Assembly: GCF_026262645.1 (NCBI RefSeq) | Contig: NZ_SHNO01000001.1 | Location: 2,356,001 to 2,420,000, forward strand | DNA: 64,000 nt | Direction of reading: 5' to 3' | From: Candidatus Marimicrobium litorale | GTDB lineage: Bacteria > Pseudomonadota > Gammaproteobacteria > Pseudomonadales > Halieaceae | In this document: piece after piece, positions 45,367 through 53,950 of the stretch | Position numbering within the stretch: the first letter of the stretch is position 1 | Layout of the letters: every line of letters starts with the position of its first letter | Notes under the pieces: model-generated | Told to the model about the DNA's origin: nothing | Databases searched by the model: none | The model's input: only the letters and a program-made list of their open reading frames with translations | Position numbers and translations under genes: made by a program

Positions 45367-46274
45367 TCAGAACCGCCTTCCAGCAGGTTGCCATGGCACT
45401 GCAGATCCCTATCAATTGCGAGCCAGGGCAAGCCAAGTCCCTCTAGCCATTCGAGACCCTGTGACGCGGGTTTTAACATGGCAACGGTGGCTGCACTACC
45501 CGCCACCAGACATTGCTCAGCCAAAACACTCACCGCGACCAGGCCACCCACCGGCCACCCCGTGATGGGATTGAGGATATGACCATAGCGCACACCGTCA
45601 ATCTCCATGCAGCGCTCGTAGTCGCCACTACTGGCTAATCCGCCCTGCGGCAAAATAACAGTGGCGGCGGCGCTGTCTCGTGCCCTTGGGTGCCGGATGC
45701 CTATCGGCCAGCCGGGTCCGTGCCGAGGTGGTCCTGCCGCCGCCATATCACCGGCGAGATCCACCAGCGCGCACTGGACACCGTGGCGCTGCAGCTGCGC
45801 TGCAGCGCTATCTGCAGCGTACTCTTTGACACAACCTCCGAAATCCAACTCCATGTCTTTTAACGGCAAACTGACGCCCTGTTCGTCCCACGTCACCTTG
45901 TCCCAGCCAACCAGCGGCAAGATGGCGTCAATCTCTGACTGTTCGGGCAGTCGCCCGGAGCGAAAGTCCCATGCACGACGAAGTACGCCGGAGGTAAGAT
46001 CAAAGAGTCCGCCACTCTCGCGCCACACCGTGGTGGCGTAATGGAGTAAGCCCGCCGTCTCTGCGTCAACAGGAACCACCTCACCCGTGCCGGCGGCGAG
46101 GTTGATGCGGTTTGTCAGAGAGTCATCGAGGTACCGACTATACTTGCGCTCAAGACGTTCTACTTCAGCGACCGCCGCCGTGACCGCAGCGTCTGCAAGC
46201 CCGACGTCGTCAACCTCCATGCGAAAACGGACAGGGCCGCCCATCGCCTTAAAGCTGTGATCGACTCGCTGCAC
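45363..46274 (-). CDS. apbE: FAD:protein FMN transferase (ApbE family)
   Basis: A 303-residue flavin transferase that attaches FMN to Ser/Thr of target proteins. ELDFGGCVKEYAAD holds the family GG-x-KG/E segment, LVDLAGDMAAAG the conserved GD region, and YGHILNPITGWPV the HI-x-x-P-x-TG metal and FAD motif. There is no signal peptide or lipobox, unlike most periplasmic ApbE proteins, so it probably works in the cytoplasm or needs another route. It ends a four-gene unit ten bases after the DUF3570 gene, whose product carries possible target motifs. Confidence 0.9.
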   Translation of the reverse strand: MQRVDHSFKAMGGPVRFRMEVDDVGLADAAVTAAVAEVERLERKYSRYLDDSLTNRINLAAGTGEVVPVDAETAGLLHYATTVWRESGGLFDLTSGVLRRAWDFRSGRLPEQSEIDAILPLVGWDKVTWDEQGVSLPLKDMELDFGGCVKEYAADSAAAQLQRHGVQCALVDLAGDMAAAGPPRHGPGWPIGIRHPRARDSAAATVILPQGGLASSGDYERCMEIDGVRYGHILNPITGWPVGGLVAVSVLAEQCLVAGSAATVAMLKPASQGLEWLEGLGLPWLAIDRDLQCHGNLLEGGSD

Positions 46275-46284
46275 GACAGCGCGC

Positions 46285-47454
46285 TTACTTGAAGATGTAG
46301 TTCAGGCCTATGCCATAGCGCCAAAAATCCACCAGCCCAGGAGACTCTTCGCCACTGAACACGCCCCAACTCTCGTCTGTCTGGTAGCGCTCCGCGTCCA
46401 CGGACACCTCCCAGTTCTGGATTTTGCGGCTTGCGCGCAGGCCATAAGAAAATGCACCAAAGGCAGAGAGGCGGTAATCATCGGCAAAATAACGCTGATC
46501 TCGTTGTGCCAGATTATTGAAAAATTCTGCTTCATGCTGCGTGTAATACCGAATAAACGGGGTGTACGTCACCGCGGACGAATAATCCCAGACCCAGGCC
46601 ACGTCCAGCGTGTGGGATTGCACATCCCAGTCATCGTTAAAGTAGCGATAATCGACATGCAAGGCAGAGTTTTGCTCTTCAAAATAGCGTCTGTAGCCCC
46701 CACTCGCGACCCACTCCTTGCGCTCGTCCGGGCGGGAATCACGAAATTTATAAGGGTCGGTAAGAAAACCGTCGCGATAGGTATAACTCAGACCAAAGCG
46801 CACGATCGCGCGCTTACTGACAATGCGCGTAACGCCCGCCCATGCTGAGTAAATATCTTTGCTTGCGCTGGTGGTATTCGTAGGCACGGTGCCCTGTGTA
46901 GGATCTATATGGTCATCCGAATAACTGATTGCACCACTGTATGTGGTCATGCCATCAGCACTGTTGAAGGCCCCGTCAAAAGCGGCGGCCTTGGATTCGT
47001 AGTCATCCTCATCGGAATAGGTGAGGCTGAGGCCGCTATTGCCACGATCAAAATAGTAACGCGTAGTGACGCTCACCTCCGTACGGTTGTCCTCGATGCT
47101 GGCGCCACTCATGATGACCTTGGGATCACCGCTGGCACTCTCGCCAACAAACCAGGGCGACGCGCCGCTCATATCTTCCCAGGCGACATCCACAGCCACT
47201 GACCAGTCATCCAGCACAGGGGCCAACAAGTGAAACTGTGCAACATCAATATCGAAGCGTTGCCTGCTTGAGTCAGTAAAGCCGAAGGCCTTGTTCGCAG
47301 TAATGTCATCCTCTTTGTACTTGGAATACTGCATACCCGCTTCGGCGAATTCGGGTGGAGCATCTGCCTGCGCGCCTTGATACGCAGGCAGCAGCAGCGC
47401 GCTGGACGTCAGCGCCATTAGCGCCGGGTTGCGGTCGTTCTTATTAGTAGCCAT
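46285..47454 (-). CDS. DUF3570 outer-membrane-like protein
   Basis: A 389-residue exported protein (signal peptide about residues 10-30) rich in alternating aromatic/polar strands (YYFDRGNSGLSLTY, FIRYYTQHEAEFF, FWRYGIGLNY), as expected for a beta-barrel. It belongs to DUF3570. Two short repeats stand out: EDMSGAS at 93-99 and VIMSGAS at 113-119. ApbE flavinylation sites are Dxx(S/T)GA(T/S), so the first is a near match with Glu for Asp. It overlaps the DUF4266 stop by one base and sits directly upstream of apbE. The family function is not established. Confidence 0.85.
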   Translation of the reverse strand: MATNKNDRNPALMALTSSALLLPAYQGAQADAPPEFAEAGMQYSKYKEDDITANKAFGFTDSSRQRFDIDVAQFHLLAPVLDDWSVAVDVAWEDMSGASPWFVGESASGDPKVIMSGASIEDNRTEVSVTTRYYFDRGNSGLSLTYSDEDDYESKAAAFDGAFNSADGMTTYSGAISYSDDHIDPTQGTVPTNTTSASKDIYSAWAGVTRIVSKRAIVRFGLSYTYRDGFLTDPYKFRDSRPDERKEWVASGGYRRYFEEQNSALHVDYRYFNDDWDVQSHTLDVAWVWDYSSAVTYTPFIRYYTQHEAEFFNNLAQRDQRYFADDYRLSAFGAFSYGLRASRKIQNWEVSVDAERYQTDESWGVFSGEESPGLVDFWRYGIGLNYIFK

Positions 47455-47666
47455 CAGTTACACCCGCAACCGCCACCAGCGGCTCCTGCGCCGCCAGAGG
47501 AGGCCTCTTTGCTGGCGTAGATCTGGCTGCGCAGCCGCGCGTCCATGATGTTGGGTGTCCATTGCATTCCCTCTTTGGCGAGCAGACCCCGCTCCCACGG
47601 TTGTACGGTTTCACAACCGCACAGCAGCACAAGCACAAGACCAGCTACCGCAGTTTTGACAGTCAT
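47454..47666 (-). CDS. DUF4266 small lipoprotein with Cys-rich C-terminus
   Basis: A 70-residue protein. The N-terminus is a lipoprotein signal ending VLLCGCET; the middle has QPWERGLLAKEGMQW; the C-terminus is SKEASSGGAGAAGGGCGCN. This layout matches DUF4266, which I know from the same operon with DUF3570 and ApbE. The tail has two Cys in a Gly-rich terminus and could bind a metal, receive a modification, or be the redox partner of the thioredoxin. It overlaps the TlpA-like gene by four bases and DUF3570 by one base. Confidence 0.85.
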   Translation of the reverse strand: MTVKTAVAGLVLVLLCGCETVQPWERGLLAKEGMQWTPNIMDARLRSQIYASKEASSGGAGAAGGGCGCN

Positions 47667-48160
47667 TTTTCTTCCCCCAACAGCGTCACTATCTTTGCGC
47701 GCAGTTTCTCTCCATCGCTTTTACGGTAACCCTGATGTACATCGCGCACCACGCCGTCCCTGTCAATGAGGTACCCCGTGGGCATACCAAGCACGCCATA
47801 AGCTGCAGGGGTTACGCCCTTCCCATCATGGACCACCGGGTAAGTGACGGGCACCTCCTCAAGAAAGGCTCTGGCGTCAGCTACCTGCTCATCGACACTG
47901 ATCGCCAGGACCTCGAAGCCTCTTTCGCCCAGATCATCGCGCAATTGCTGAAGCTGGGGAAACGACACTCGGCAGGGGCCACACCAGGCTGCCCAGAAAT
48001 CGACGTAAACCACCTTTCCCCGCAGGGAAGACAGGCTGATAGTCTCCTCGCCAACAACCGCAGGCAGGCTCAATTCTGGCGCCATCTCCCCGACAACAGC
48101 GGCAGCCTGCAACTGCAACGGCAGAAAAAGGCAAACCGCTATTAGCACGTGTTTCATCAT
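47663..48160 (-). CDS. TlpA/ResA-like exported thioredoxin
   Basis: A 165-residue periplasmic thiol-disulfide protein. A signal peptide of about 20 residues is followed by a thioredoxin fold with DFWAAWCGPCR and a cis-Pro in LGMPTGYLIDRDG. I chose the ATG at 48160 because GAGGA ends nine bases before it; an ATG three codons earlier adjoins the ribosome site. It is the first gene of the TlpA-DUF4266-DUF3570-apbE unit and may reduce the Cys of DUF4266. Confidence 0.88.
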   Translation of the reverse strand: MMKHVLIAVCLFLPLQLQAAAVVGEMAPELSLPAVVGEETISLSSLRGKVVYVDFWAAWCGPCRVSFPQLQQLRDDLGERGFEVLAISVDEQVADARAFLEEVPVTYPVVHDGKGVTPAAYGVLGMPTGYLIDRDGVVRDVHQGYRKSDGEKLRAKIVTLLGEEK

Positions 48161-48580
48161 CGCAATCATTCCTCAATCAAAAAAGACAGGCACTTCCTGG
48201 CGGTGCCGCCGTGATGCTGTAGAAGCCCTGATCCACAATTTTTTCCAGGCCGGCTGATATCGGCATCCGCCAACACGGTACCCGACCAGAACAAACAGTT
48301 GGGGCTGCACACACGTCAGAATTCGGGGACAGGGCACCATAAAGAGGCATCTATCAGACATTTCTCAATTTTTGTCTTATTGCTGAGCAAACTATCACAT
48401 TCTTACGTTAGCGTCAGCCTGCCGCTGAACGTCAAAAATCACTCCTACGTACCTATCGATTCATTGCGGGCAGGCACCGCGCGACGAAAATACGTCTCGG
48501 CCATCAGAGCCACGTCACAGGTTCCCGGGAGTTTCGGGACCTTTTCCTGCATTTCGCCTATGGCCGGTAAGCATACGGCG
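48161..48580. other. Intergenic region without a recognised gene
   Basis: About 420 bases upstream of the thioredoxin unit and downstream of the second DUF1826 gene. I see no supported gene or clear terminator; it should contain the promoter of the thioredoxin unit. Confidence 0.5.
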
Positions 48581-49285
48581 TTAATCGACCATATCAAGAG
48601 TGAGGAGCAAACGACCCTCCCCGGTCAGAACCGCAGGCGACCGGTGAACGAGGCCGGCATTTTCATTACCCTCCCAGTGCTCTCCCTTGAGCAGCGCGAC
48701 ATGGCCGACGCCCAACTGCTGTATATCACTGGAATTTTCATAAAGGCCTGACTCAGCATCAGGCTTGCCCTGATTGCCCGCGCCAAGAACGGACCGATTT
48801 ACGCACGTATGAGGTAACCATTGCGTTGCTGGACCCTGGTAAGTCGTCACCAATCGACAGGGGACATTATCAACATGAAATCTTGGACACATCGCACGAT
48901 CGAGGACAGTCAAACGTAAGCCGGCTGTCTTTCGACCGAACAAGCAACAAAACATATCGACCAGTTCAGCCACATCGAGGCAGAATTCCTCTGTATCTGA
49001 AATATGCAAAGACTTTGCTATACAGGTCGCCGCGCGCTTTGGTGCTAGCGTTCTGGCGATTTGCAGCGCACGCCCGGAGCGTAATATCGATTCCACTTTA
49101 GACTCCAAGGTCTCGCTGAGTCTGCGCTGCCAAATGGCAATATTTATCTGTTCTCGATAAATGCCAGCAAGAGCAGACGCATTGTGGCTGCGGAACGCCG
49201 CGTCATACTCGTCTTTGCCAGGTGAACAGCGATGGGTGCTTCGGGGCTGAACCGCTGATGCGGGCCTCACTGGCTCAACTCCCAT
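48581..49285 (-). CDS. DUF1826 family protein, second copy
   Basis: A 234-residue protein of DUF1826. [20 protein letters not shown] and [10 protein letters not shown] are the conserved core, and [19 protein letters not shown] the C-terminal block. The first copy at 51086-51736 shares the RFHxD, TYQGPxT and HRSP blocks, so the two are paralogues. The start overlaps the COG0523 GTPase stop by 19 bases. DUF1826 genes accompany COG0523 GTPases and Zur-controlled genes in some pseudomonads; the biochemical role is unknown. Confidence 0.8.
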   Translation of the reverse strand: MGVEPVRPASAVQPRSTHRCSPGKDEYDAAFRSHNASALAGIYREQINIAIWQRRLSETLESKVESILRSGRALQIARTLAPKRAATCIAKSLHISDTEEFCLDVAELVDMFCCLFGRKTAGLRLTVLDRAMCPRFHVDNVPCRLVTTYQGPATQWLPHTCVNRSVLGAGNQGKPDAESGLYENSSDIQQLGVGHVALLKGEHWEGNENAGLVHRSPAVLTGEGRLLLTLDMVD

Positions 49286-50481
49286 ACGGGGAATGGGTCC
49301 TCCAACGCATACCAGTAGTCCTTGCCACGGAGCAGTTCATCCTCAGTCAACAAACAGCCGTCGAGCGCCGCGGTGATCTCGTCCTCATCGAGACCCTGGC
49401 CAATGAACACCAATTCCTGGCGCATATCACCGAAGGGTTCCACCCACTTTTCCTTAATCGACGATAAATAGTCGTCATCGCTCGGCCATTGGCTCTCTGG
49501 AACCGCCTTCCAAAACATCCCACCAAAACCATAGTGCGCGATACCACCGGCCTGACTCCACTGACCGGCGTATTCCGGACGCGACGCCAACCAAAAGTAT
49601 CCCTTGGAGCGAAGTAGCTTACCGTAGTCCTCTAGACTGTGAAGAAATGCATAAAACTTGGAAGGATAAAAGGGACGGCGAGCGACATAACTGAAACTAC
49701 TAATACCGTATTCTTCCGTTTCCGGTACGTGCTCACCACGCATTTCCTTGAGCCAACCTGCCGCCTGTTGTGCCCGCTCGAACTCAAATAGGCCGGTATT
49801 GAGGATGTCGTCAATATCGACTTGGCCATCAATGATCGGAATAATGCGGGCCTCTGTGTTCAGCGTCGCCAGAATTGCAGTCAACTTGTTGATATCATCG
49901 TTTTTCACTAGATCAGTCTTACTAATGAGAATGACGTCAGAAAATTCCACCTGATCAACAAGCAAGTCGGCAACATTGCGTTGATCATCATCGTCAAGGA
50001 ATTCGCCAGATTCCTGCAAGGACTGAGCTTCCCGATAATTTTGAAGAAAGTTGACTGCGTCCACGACCGTGACCATCGTATCTAGCGTGGCGACGTCAGA
50101 GAGTGAGACGCCATCTTCATCGGCAAAGGTAAACGTTTCAGCGATCGGCAGAGGTTCAGAGATGCCCGTTGATTCAATAAGCAAATAATCAAAACGGCCG
50201 TCCTGCGCTAATTCTGTAACTTCCTGCAATAGATCTTCACGTAGCGTGCAGCATATGCAGCCATTGCTCATCTCCACAAGTTTCTCTTCGCTACGATTCA
50301 GAGAAACCTCGCTTTGGATAATCTCTGAGTCGATATTGATATCACTCATATCATTGACAATCACTGCGACTCGCTTGCCCTCGCGGTTATTAAGAACATG
50401 ACTCAATACGGTCGTTTTCCCGGCGCCTAGAAAGCCTGATAGAACCGTTACAGGCAGCGTTCGTTGCGATGAGTTCTGCAT
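49267..50481 (-). CDS. COG0523 (G3E) GTPase, probable zinc metallochaperone
   Basis: A 404-residue P-loop GTPase of the CobW/YjiA/ZigA group. The P-loop is G16-x-x-G-A-G-K-T23, the metal-binding motif C75-I-C-C78 follows, and ISKTDL is the guanine-specificity site; ESTGISEP lies between. A C-terminal CobW_C domain begins around [12 protein letters not shown]. The DUF1826 genes on both sides and the Zur-like site upstream suggest zinc limitation, as for ZigA-type proteins; other metals are possible. Confidence 0.9.
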   Translation of the reverse strand: MQNSSQRTLPVTVLSGFLGAGKTTVLSHVLNNREGKRVAVIVNDMSDINIDSEIIQSEVSLNRSEEKLVEMSNGCICCTLREDLLQEVTELAQDGRFDYLLIESTGISEPLPIAETFTFADEDGVSLSDVATLDTMVTVVDAVNFLQNYREAQSLQESGEFLDDDDQRNVADLLVDQVEFSDVILISKTDLVKNDDINKLTAILATLNTEARIIPIIDGQVDIDDILNTGLFEFERAQQAAGWLKEMRGEHVPETEEYGISSFSYVARRPFYPSKFYAFLHSLEDYGKLLRSKGYFWLASRPEYAGQWSQAGGIAHYGFGGMFWKAVPESQWPSDDDYLSSIKEKWVEPFGDMRQELVFIGQGLDEDEITAALDGCLLTEDELLRGKDYWYALEDPFPVWELSQ

Positions 50482-50572
50482 AATTAGATCACTCCAAATT
50501 GTCTGGCAAATATTGCAATACGAATGATTTTCTATCGCGCGCCGCCGGCCGTCATTGTCACTCTGAACATGG

Positions 50573-51007
50573 CTAGTTGCGGGTTAAACCCGCGGCCTCA
50601 GCAAAGTCGAGTTCCAACGCCGATACCACCATATTGAAATACTCCACCTCGGCTGTCGCCACATGGCCGTCGGCTTTCAACACCTCGATCAACGCGCTGA
50701 CAAGGCGACAACGCTCGTACTTGGAGAATCTCAGGCCTACGCGAGAAATGTATCTCCCCAATGGGGCCGTCTCATATAACTTCGAATGGGCGGCGATACG
50801 GACGTCGCTGCTTTTGACTCGCTCCCCCAAATGCTCCTCCAGCACTCTCTGTACCACCTCGACCTCGGCGGGATGCGTATAAGCGTCGACATCGGTCGCA
50901 CGCGCAAGCACCATAAGCATAAACTCCCGATAGACCTCAGCGTCAGCCTTCACTTCTGTGCCTACTCCGAAAATCTTCTTGACCTGAATCAAATCACCCA
51001 AAGCCAT
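50573..51007 (-). CDS. TerB-like family protein
   Basis: A 144-residue helical protein of the TerB/DjlA-N fold. [18 protein letters not shown] and the [19 protein letters not shown] block, with acidic positions that would bind a metal ion, are typical. It lies between the first DUF1826 gene and the COG0523 GTPase on the same strand, so a link to metal stress is likely. The precise role is unknown. Confidence 0.75.
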   Translation of the reverse strand: MALGDLIQVKKIFGVGTEVKADAEVYREFMLMVLARATDVDAYTHPAEVEVVQRVLEEHLGERVKSSDVRIAAHSKLYETAPLGRYISRVGLRFSKYERCRLVSALIEVLKADGHVATAEVEYFNMVVSALELDFAEAAGLTRN

Positions 51008-51085
51008 GGCTCATTCCTTTATTGAGTGGGTACAGAATGCAAACGGGATACATTAATCAGGGTTCACGCTTGCGAAATTGACAAA

Positions 51086-51736
51086 TCAGCAATCGATGCT
51101 GAACAGCACACGTATTCTTCCCGAGTCTGCAATCGGCGGCGAGCGATGCACCTGGCCAGAGCTAATATTTTTTGGATCGCCTCTTAGGATACCAACCCAG
51201 AAGGTCTCGAATCGAGATGCCTCCCCGAAACGCATGACCTCGCTGTTAGGGCGACATCTCACCAGTGCCTCTCGATCAACCTGCGCATCGGTCAACCACT
51301 CTGTCCCCGGCCCCTGATAGGTGCATAGCAAGCGCAAATACACGCGATCAAGATGAAAACGGCGGCAATCGTCACTGTCTGTTGTCAGGAGACGAAATTG
51401 TAACTCTCGACCTTCACTGACTGTCGAGAATATAGAGATCAGACGGAGCATATCGGCACGCAGACTTTGGAACGCCATAGGATCAAGACCTTGCTCCCGC
51501 AATAGCCCGCTCACGTCGGTATCAAATGAAAAGCGCGATGTCGCTTGGCGTATATTTTGAAGGTCTGAGGCAGACAAATTTTGAATTTCTTGAACAATCG
51601 ATGCCTCTACTGGGCGACGCCAGAGACTCAGGTCCGTACCAGGCTCCGTAACCTTTTGCAGCACCCCAGCATCATCGCCGATTTGCTGACATGAAGGCGG
51701 GTCAATAAGTCCCTGCTGGCTAGCAGTTTGTTGCAT
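51086..51736 (-). CDS. DUF1826 family protein, first copy
   Basis: A 216-residue DUF1826 protein with CRRFHLDRVYLRLLCTYQGPG, TEWLTDAQV and VHRSPPIADSGRIRVLFSID. The His/Asp and Cys residues in these blocks could bind a metal. It is the first gene of a four-gene minus-strand set with TerB-like, COG0523 and a second DUF1826. The start at 51736 is weakly supported by the AGGAGC-like sequence at about 51745-51750. Confidence 0.82.
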   Translation of the reverse strand: MQQTASQQGLIDPPSCQQIGDDAGVLQKVTEPGTDLSLWRRPVEASIVQEIQNLSASDLQNIRQATSRFSFDTDVSGLLREQGLDPMAFQSLRADMLRLISIFSTVSEGRELQFRLLTTDSDDCRRFHLDRVYLRLLCTYQGPGTEWLTDAQVDREALVRCRPNSEVMRFGEASRFETFWVGILRGDPKNISSGQVHRSPPIADSGRIRVLFSIDC

Positions 51737-52059
51737 AAGGTAATAGCTCCTGAGTTGACGTATTTTGTGCTCATAAGGCCATATTGCTCCAGCAGCGCGG
51801 TGAACCCAGCCGGAGGCTATTTGCTCCCAGCCGACTCGCCACTAAAATCTTGTCGATCTCGCCTCGAGGCAGCGGGAGCAACCACGGCAGCAATGCCTGC
51901 TTTGGATAAGACCTGATGTTTGCGAAACAGCGAGACGAGTCAGCCTTATATAACCAAACAGGTGGTGCTCGTTGCATACAACTCCGGCGTGGGATGTGAT
52001 GCGCTGACCCGGCGAAACATCATCACTCTGCAGGGCCTCTTTTCGCAGATTAGCATAAT

Positions 52060-52077
52060 GATATGTTACATCATATC
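52060..52077 (-). promoter_or_regulatory. Zur-like palindromic operator
   Basis: GATATG (52060-52065) and CATATC (52072-52077) around TTACAT: 6-bp arms, 6-base spacer. The pattern and size are like gammaproteobacterial Zur boxes (GAAATGTTATA-type). It directly follows a minus-strand TATAAT, so the start of transcription would fall inside the operator, as for a repressor site. Function is inferred from the metal-related operon it faces. Confidence 0.45.
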
Positions 52078-52078
52078 T

Positions 52079-52084
52079 ATTATA
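52079..52084 (-). promoter_or_regulatory. Candidate -10 box of the DUF1826/COG0523 operon
   Basis: A perfect TATAAT on the minus strand, adjoining the Zur-like operator. No good -35 hexamer is seen 16-18 bases upstream, so the promoter call is tentative. Confidence 0.4.
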
Positions 52085-52362
52085 TAGAATAACCCGAAAA
52101 CGTCATACTGACAGGTCGCGAATCACCCGGTTACTGCCCGAATAGGCGCCGGTATATCAAGAGTTTTAAAGTCATTTGACCCAGGGCGACCAGCGCACCT
52201 CCCTCTCAGAAAGTGCTGTGTTCAAATTCGGGCGCGGCCGCGCGCGCTTGGCTTGCAGTAACTCCTGATCCATAACCGCGGCCCCGGATCGATACGCCCG
52301 ACAGGGTGGGCGGCTCAGCGATAGCGCTAGGCGCATTGATTATCAGCCCTTATAATGCCGTC

Positions 52363-52770
52363 ATGTCCCCAGCCCGGCCACATAGATACCGCGTATTAAC
52401 CGCGTTTGCCTCCCTGGCTTTGCTACTGCGGATAGTGATTCCGGTTGGCTTTATGCCGTCCGGCATCAGCGGGGGCTGGTATCTGGAGCTCTGTCCGGAC
52501 GGCATGCCAGAACACGTTATGGTCGCGCTCTATGGCGAGCACCATGCCCACCATGGGGCAGCCAGTGACAACCTGTTCTTCGAGTGTGACTACGGTAATG
52601 GCGCCACTGGCGCATTCGCGCTCGATTGTCAGCATAACGATCCGGGCATTGTGCCGCTGCCCAGTCCACTTTTATCGTTCGATTCGATACAACACCCCAC
52701 TGCGCGTTTGTCCGGATTCCAGTCACGCGCCCCGCCCGCCGTTGTTCGTTATCCAGCCAACCTGACATAA
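52363..52770 (+). CDS. DUF2946-like membrane-anchored protein
   Basis: A 135-residue protein with one N-terminal hydrophobic segment and an LCPDGMPEHVM motif, then a His-rich HHAHHG stretch and a CDYG segment. The LCPDG-type motif is typical of DUF2946 proteins of copper loci. I chose the ATG at 52363 over a GTG at 52306. TATAAT ends at 52356, only six bases before this ATG, so the transcript may be leaderless. The next gene is a Met-rich exported protein, which supports a copper role. Confidence 0.7.
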   Translation: MSPARPHRYRVLTAFASLALLLRIVIPVGFMPSGISGGWYLELCPDGMPEHVMVALYGEHHAHHGAASDNLFFECDYGNGATGAFALDCQHNDPGIVPLPSPLLSFDSIQHPTARLSGFQSRAPPAVVRYPANLT

Positions 52771-52793
52771 CGTCCACACAACGGAGTTACTGT

Positions 52794-53846
52794 ATGAAAC
52801 ATCGCTTCACCGCTTGCGCGGTAATGCTTGTCGCCTGCGCGACGGCAAATGCCGACCTAAGGCCGGACACCCATGCACCCATTACCGTCATGGGTGACCA
52901 CATACACCAGAAAGGGGAATTAATGTTCTCCTATCGCTACATGCACATGTCGATGAAAGACAACCGCGACAGCACATCCCGGATGTCACCAGAAGAAATC
53001 GTAACAACGGTGCCGAATCGTTTCGCCAACCCACCGATGATGCCGCCGACACTGCGGGTCGTGCCCACCAAGATGACGATGGACATGCACATGCTGGGAG
53101 TCATGTACGCCCCCACCGACCGCCTCACCCTCATGGGTATGGCCAACTACCAAACGAAGGACATGACACACATTACGTTCGCAGGGCCCATGGGCACTGA
53201 GCGTTTGGGAAAATTTAAAACCAGCACAGAGGGTTTTGGAGACACCTCGGTCTCCGCACTGTATGGCCTGTCTCCTGCCGGCGCCGGACATCAGTGGCAC
53301 GCCACTTTCGGTGTATCGCTTCCAACCGGCAGCCAAGATGAGGAGGGGCGTGTACTCACCCCTAAAAATACTCAGCCAAAGATTCGATTGCCCTATCCGA
53401 TGCAACTTGGCAGCGGCACCTACGACCTGATTACGGGCCTCACCTATGCATCGACAGCCGCGGCCTGGGGCTGGGGATCACAACTGGGCGCCATAACAAG
53501 GCTAGGCGATAATGACGAGGGATACACCCTGGGTAACGAATACCACCTCAAAAGCTGGCTCAGTTATCTGGCATCCAACTCCATCAGTATCTCTGGTCGC
53601 ATCGGCATGTACGACCGAGGCAATATCGATGGCATTGACGCGCGCATCATGGCGCCCGTGCAAACTGCAGATCCAAGTCTGCAGGGTGGCCAGCGTATCG
53701 ATCTGGGACTGGGAATGAATATGCTGCTACCCGCCAAAGGGCACCGGCTCGCATTTGAGGCCAGCCTCCCCGTCTATCAAAATCTGAACGGCCCACAGCT
53801 TGAGGTCGACTGGACCCTAACTATCGGCTGGCAATATTCGCCCTAG
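52794..53846 (+). CDS. Met-rich exported beta-barrel-like protein (copper-locus type)
   Basis: A 350-residue protein with a signal peptide of about 20 residues. The first part is unusually rich in Met and His (YRYMHMSMKD, NPPMMPP, MTMDMHMLGVM), as in copper-binding proteins; the rest has many short beta strands and resembles the outer-membrane MetA-pathway/transporter-like group often seen beside copper genes. It starts 23 bases after the DUF2946-like stop, so the two are probably one unit. Confidence 0.7.
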   Translation: MKHRFTACAVMLVACATANADLRPDTHAPITVMGDHIHQKGELMFSYRYMHMSMKDNRDSTSRMSPEEIVTTVPNRFANPPMMPPTLRVVPTKMTMDMHMLGVMYAPTDRLTLMGMANYQTKDMTHITFAGPMGTERLGKFKTSTEGFGDTSVSALYGLSPAGAGHQWHATFGVSLPTGSQDEEGRVLTPKNTQPKIRLPYPMQLGSGTYDLITGLTYASTAAAWGWGSQLGAITRLGDNDEGYTLGNEYHLKSWLSYLASNSISISGRIGMYDRGNIDGIDARIMAPVQTADPSLQGGQRIDLGLGMNMLLPAKGHRLAFEASLPVYQNLNGPQLEVDWTLTIGWQYSP

Positions 53847-53859
53847 CGGGTTCCGCATT

Positions 53860-53904
53860 AACACCGGTGGCGCGCACAAGAGGAGCCACCGGTGTTCTTT
53901 CTAG
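53860..53904 (+). terminator. Strong Rho-independent terminator after the copper-type pair
   Basis: Perfect 12-bp arms AACACCGGTGGC (53860-53871) and GCCACCGGTGTT (53885-53896) with a 13-base loop, followed by TTCTTTCT. It lies 13 bases after the stop of the Met-rich protein gene. Confidence 0.88.
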
Positions 53905-53950
53905 CTGCCTAACCCTACACTTTCGCCGTCTCGTACTGGATAATCGAGGC

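Larger units (their letters stand above)
51737..52362. other. Long intergenic region with a Zur-like operator
   Basis: About 625 bases between the DUF1826 operon and the DUF2946-like gene. A 68-codon minus-strand frame at 51771-51977 has no recognised product and I do not call it. The operator and -10 box at 52060-52084 lie about 325 bases from the first operon gene, so a long leader or an unseen small RNA is possible. Confidence 0.5.

Noticed and set aside
48299-48751. 150-codon plus-strand frame
   Set aside because: Overlaps the second DUF1826 gene and has no family features.
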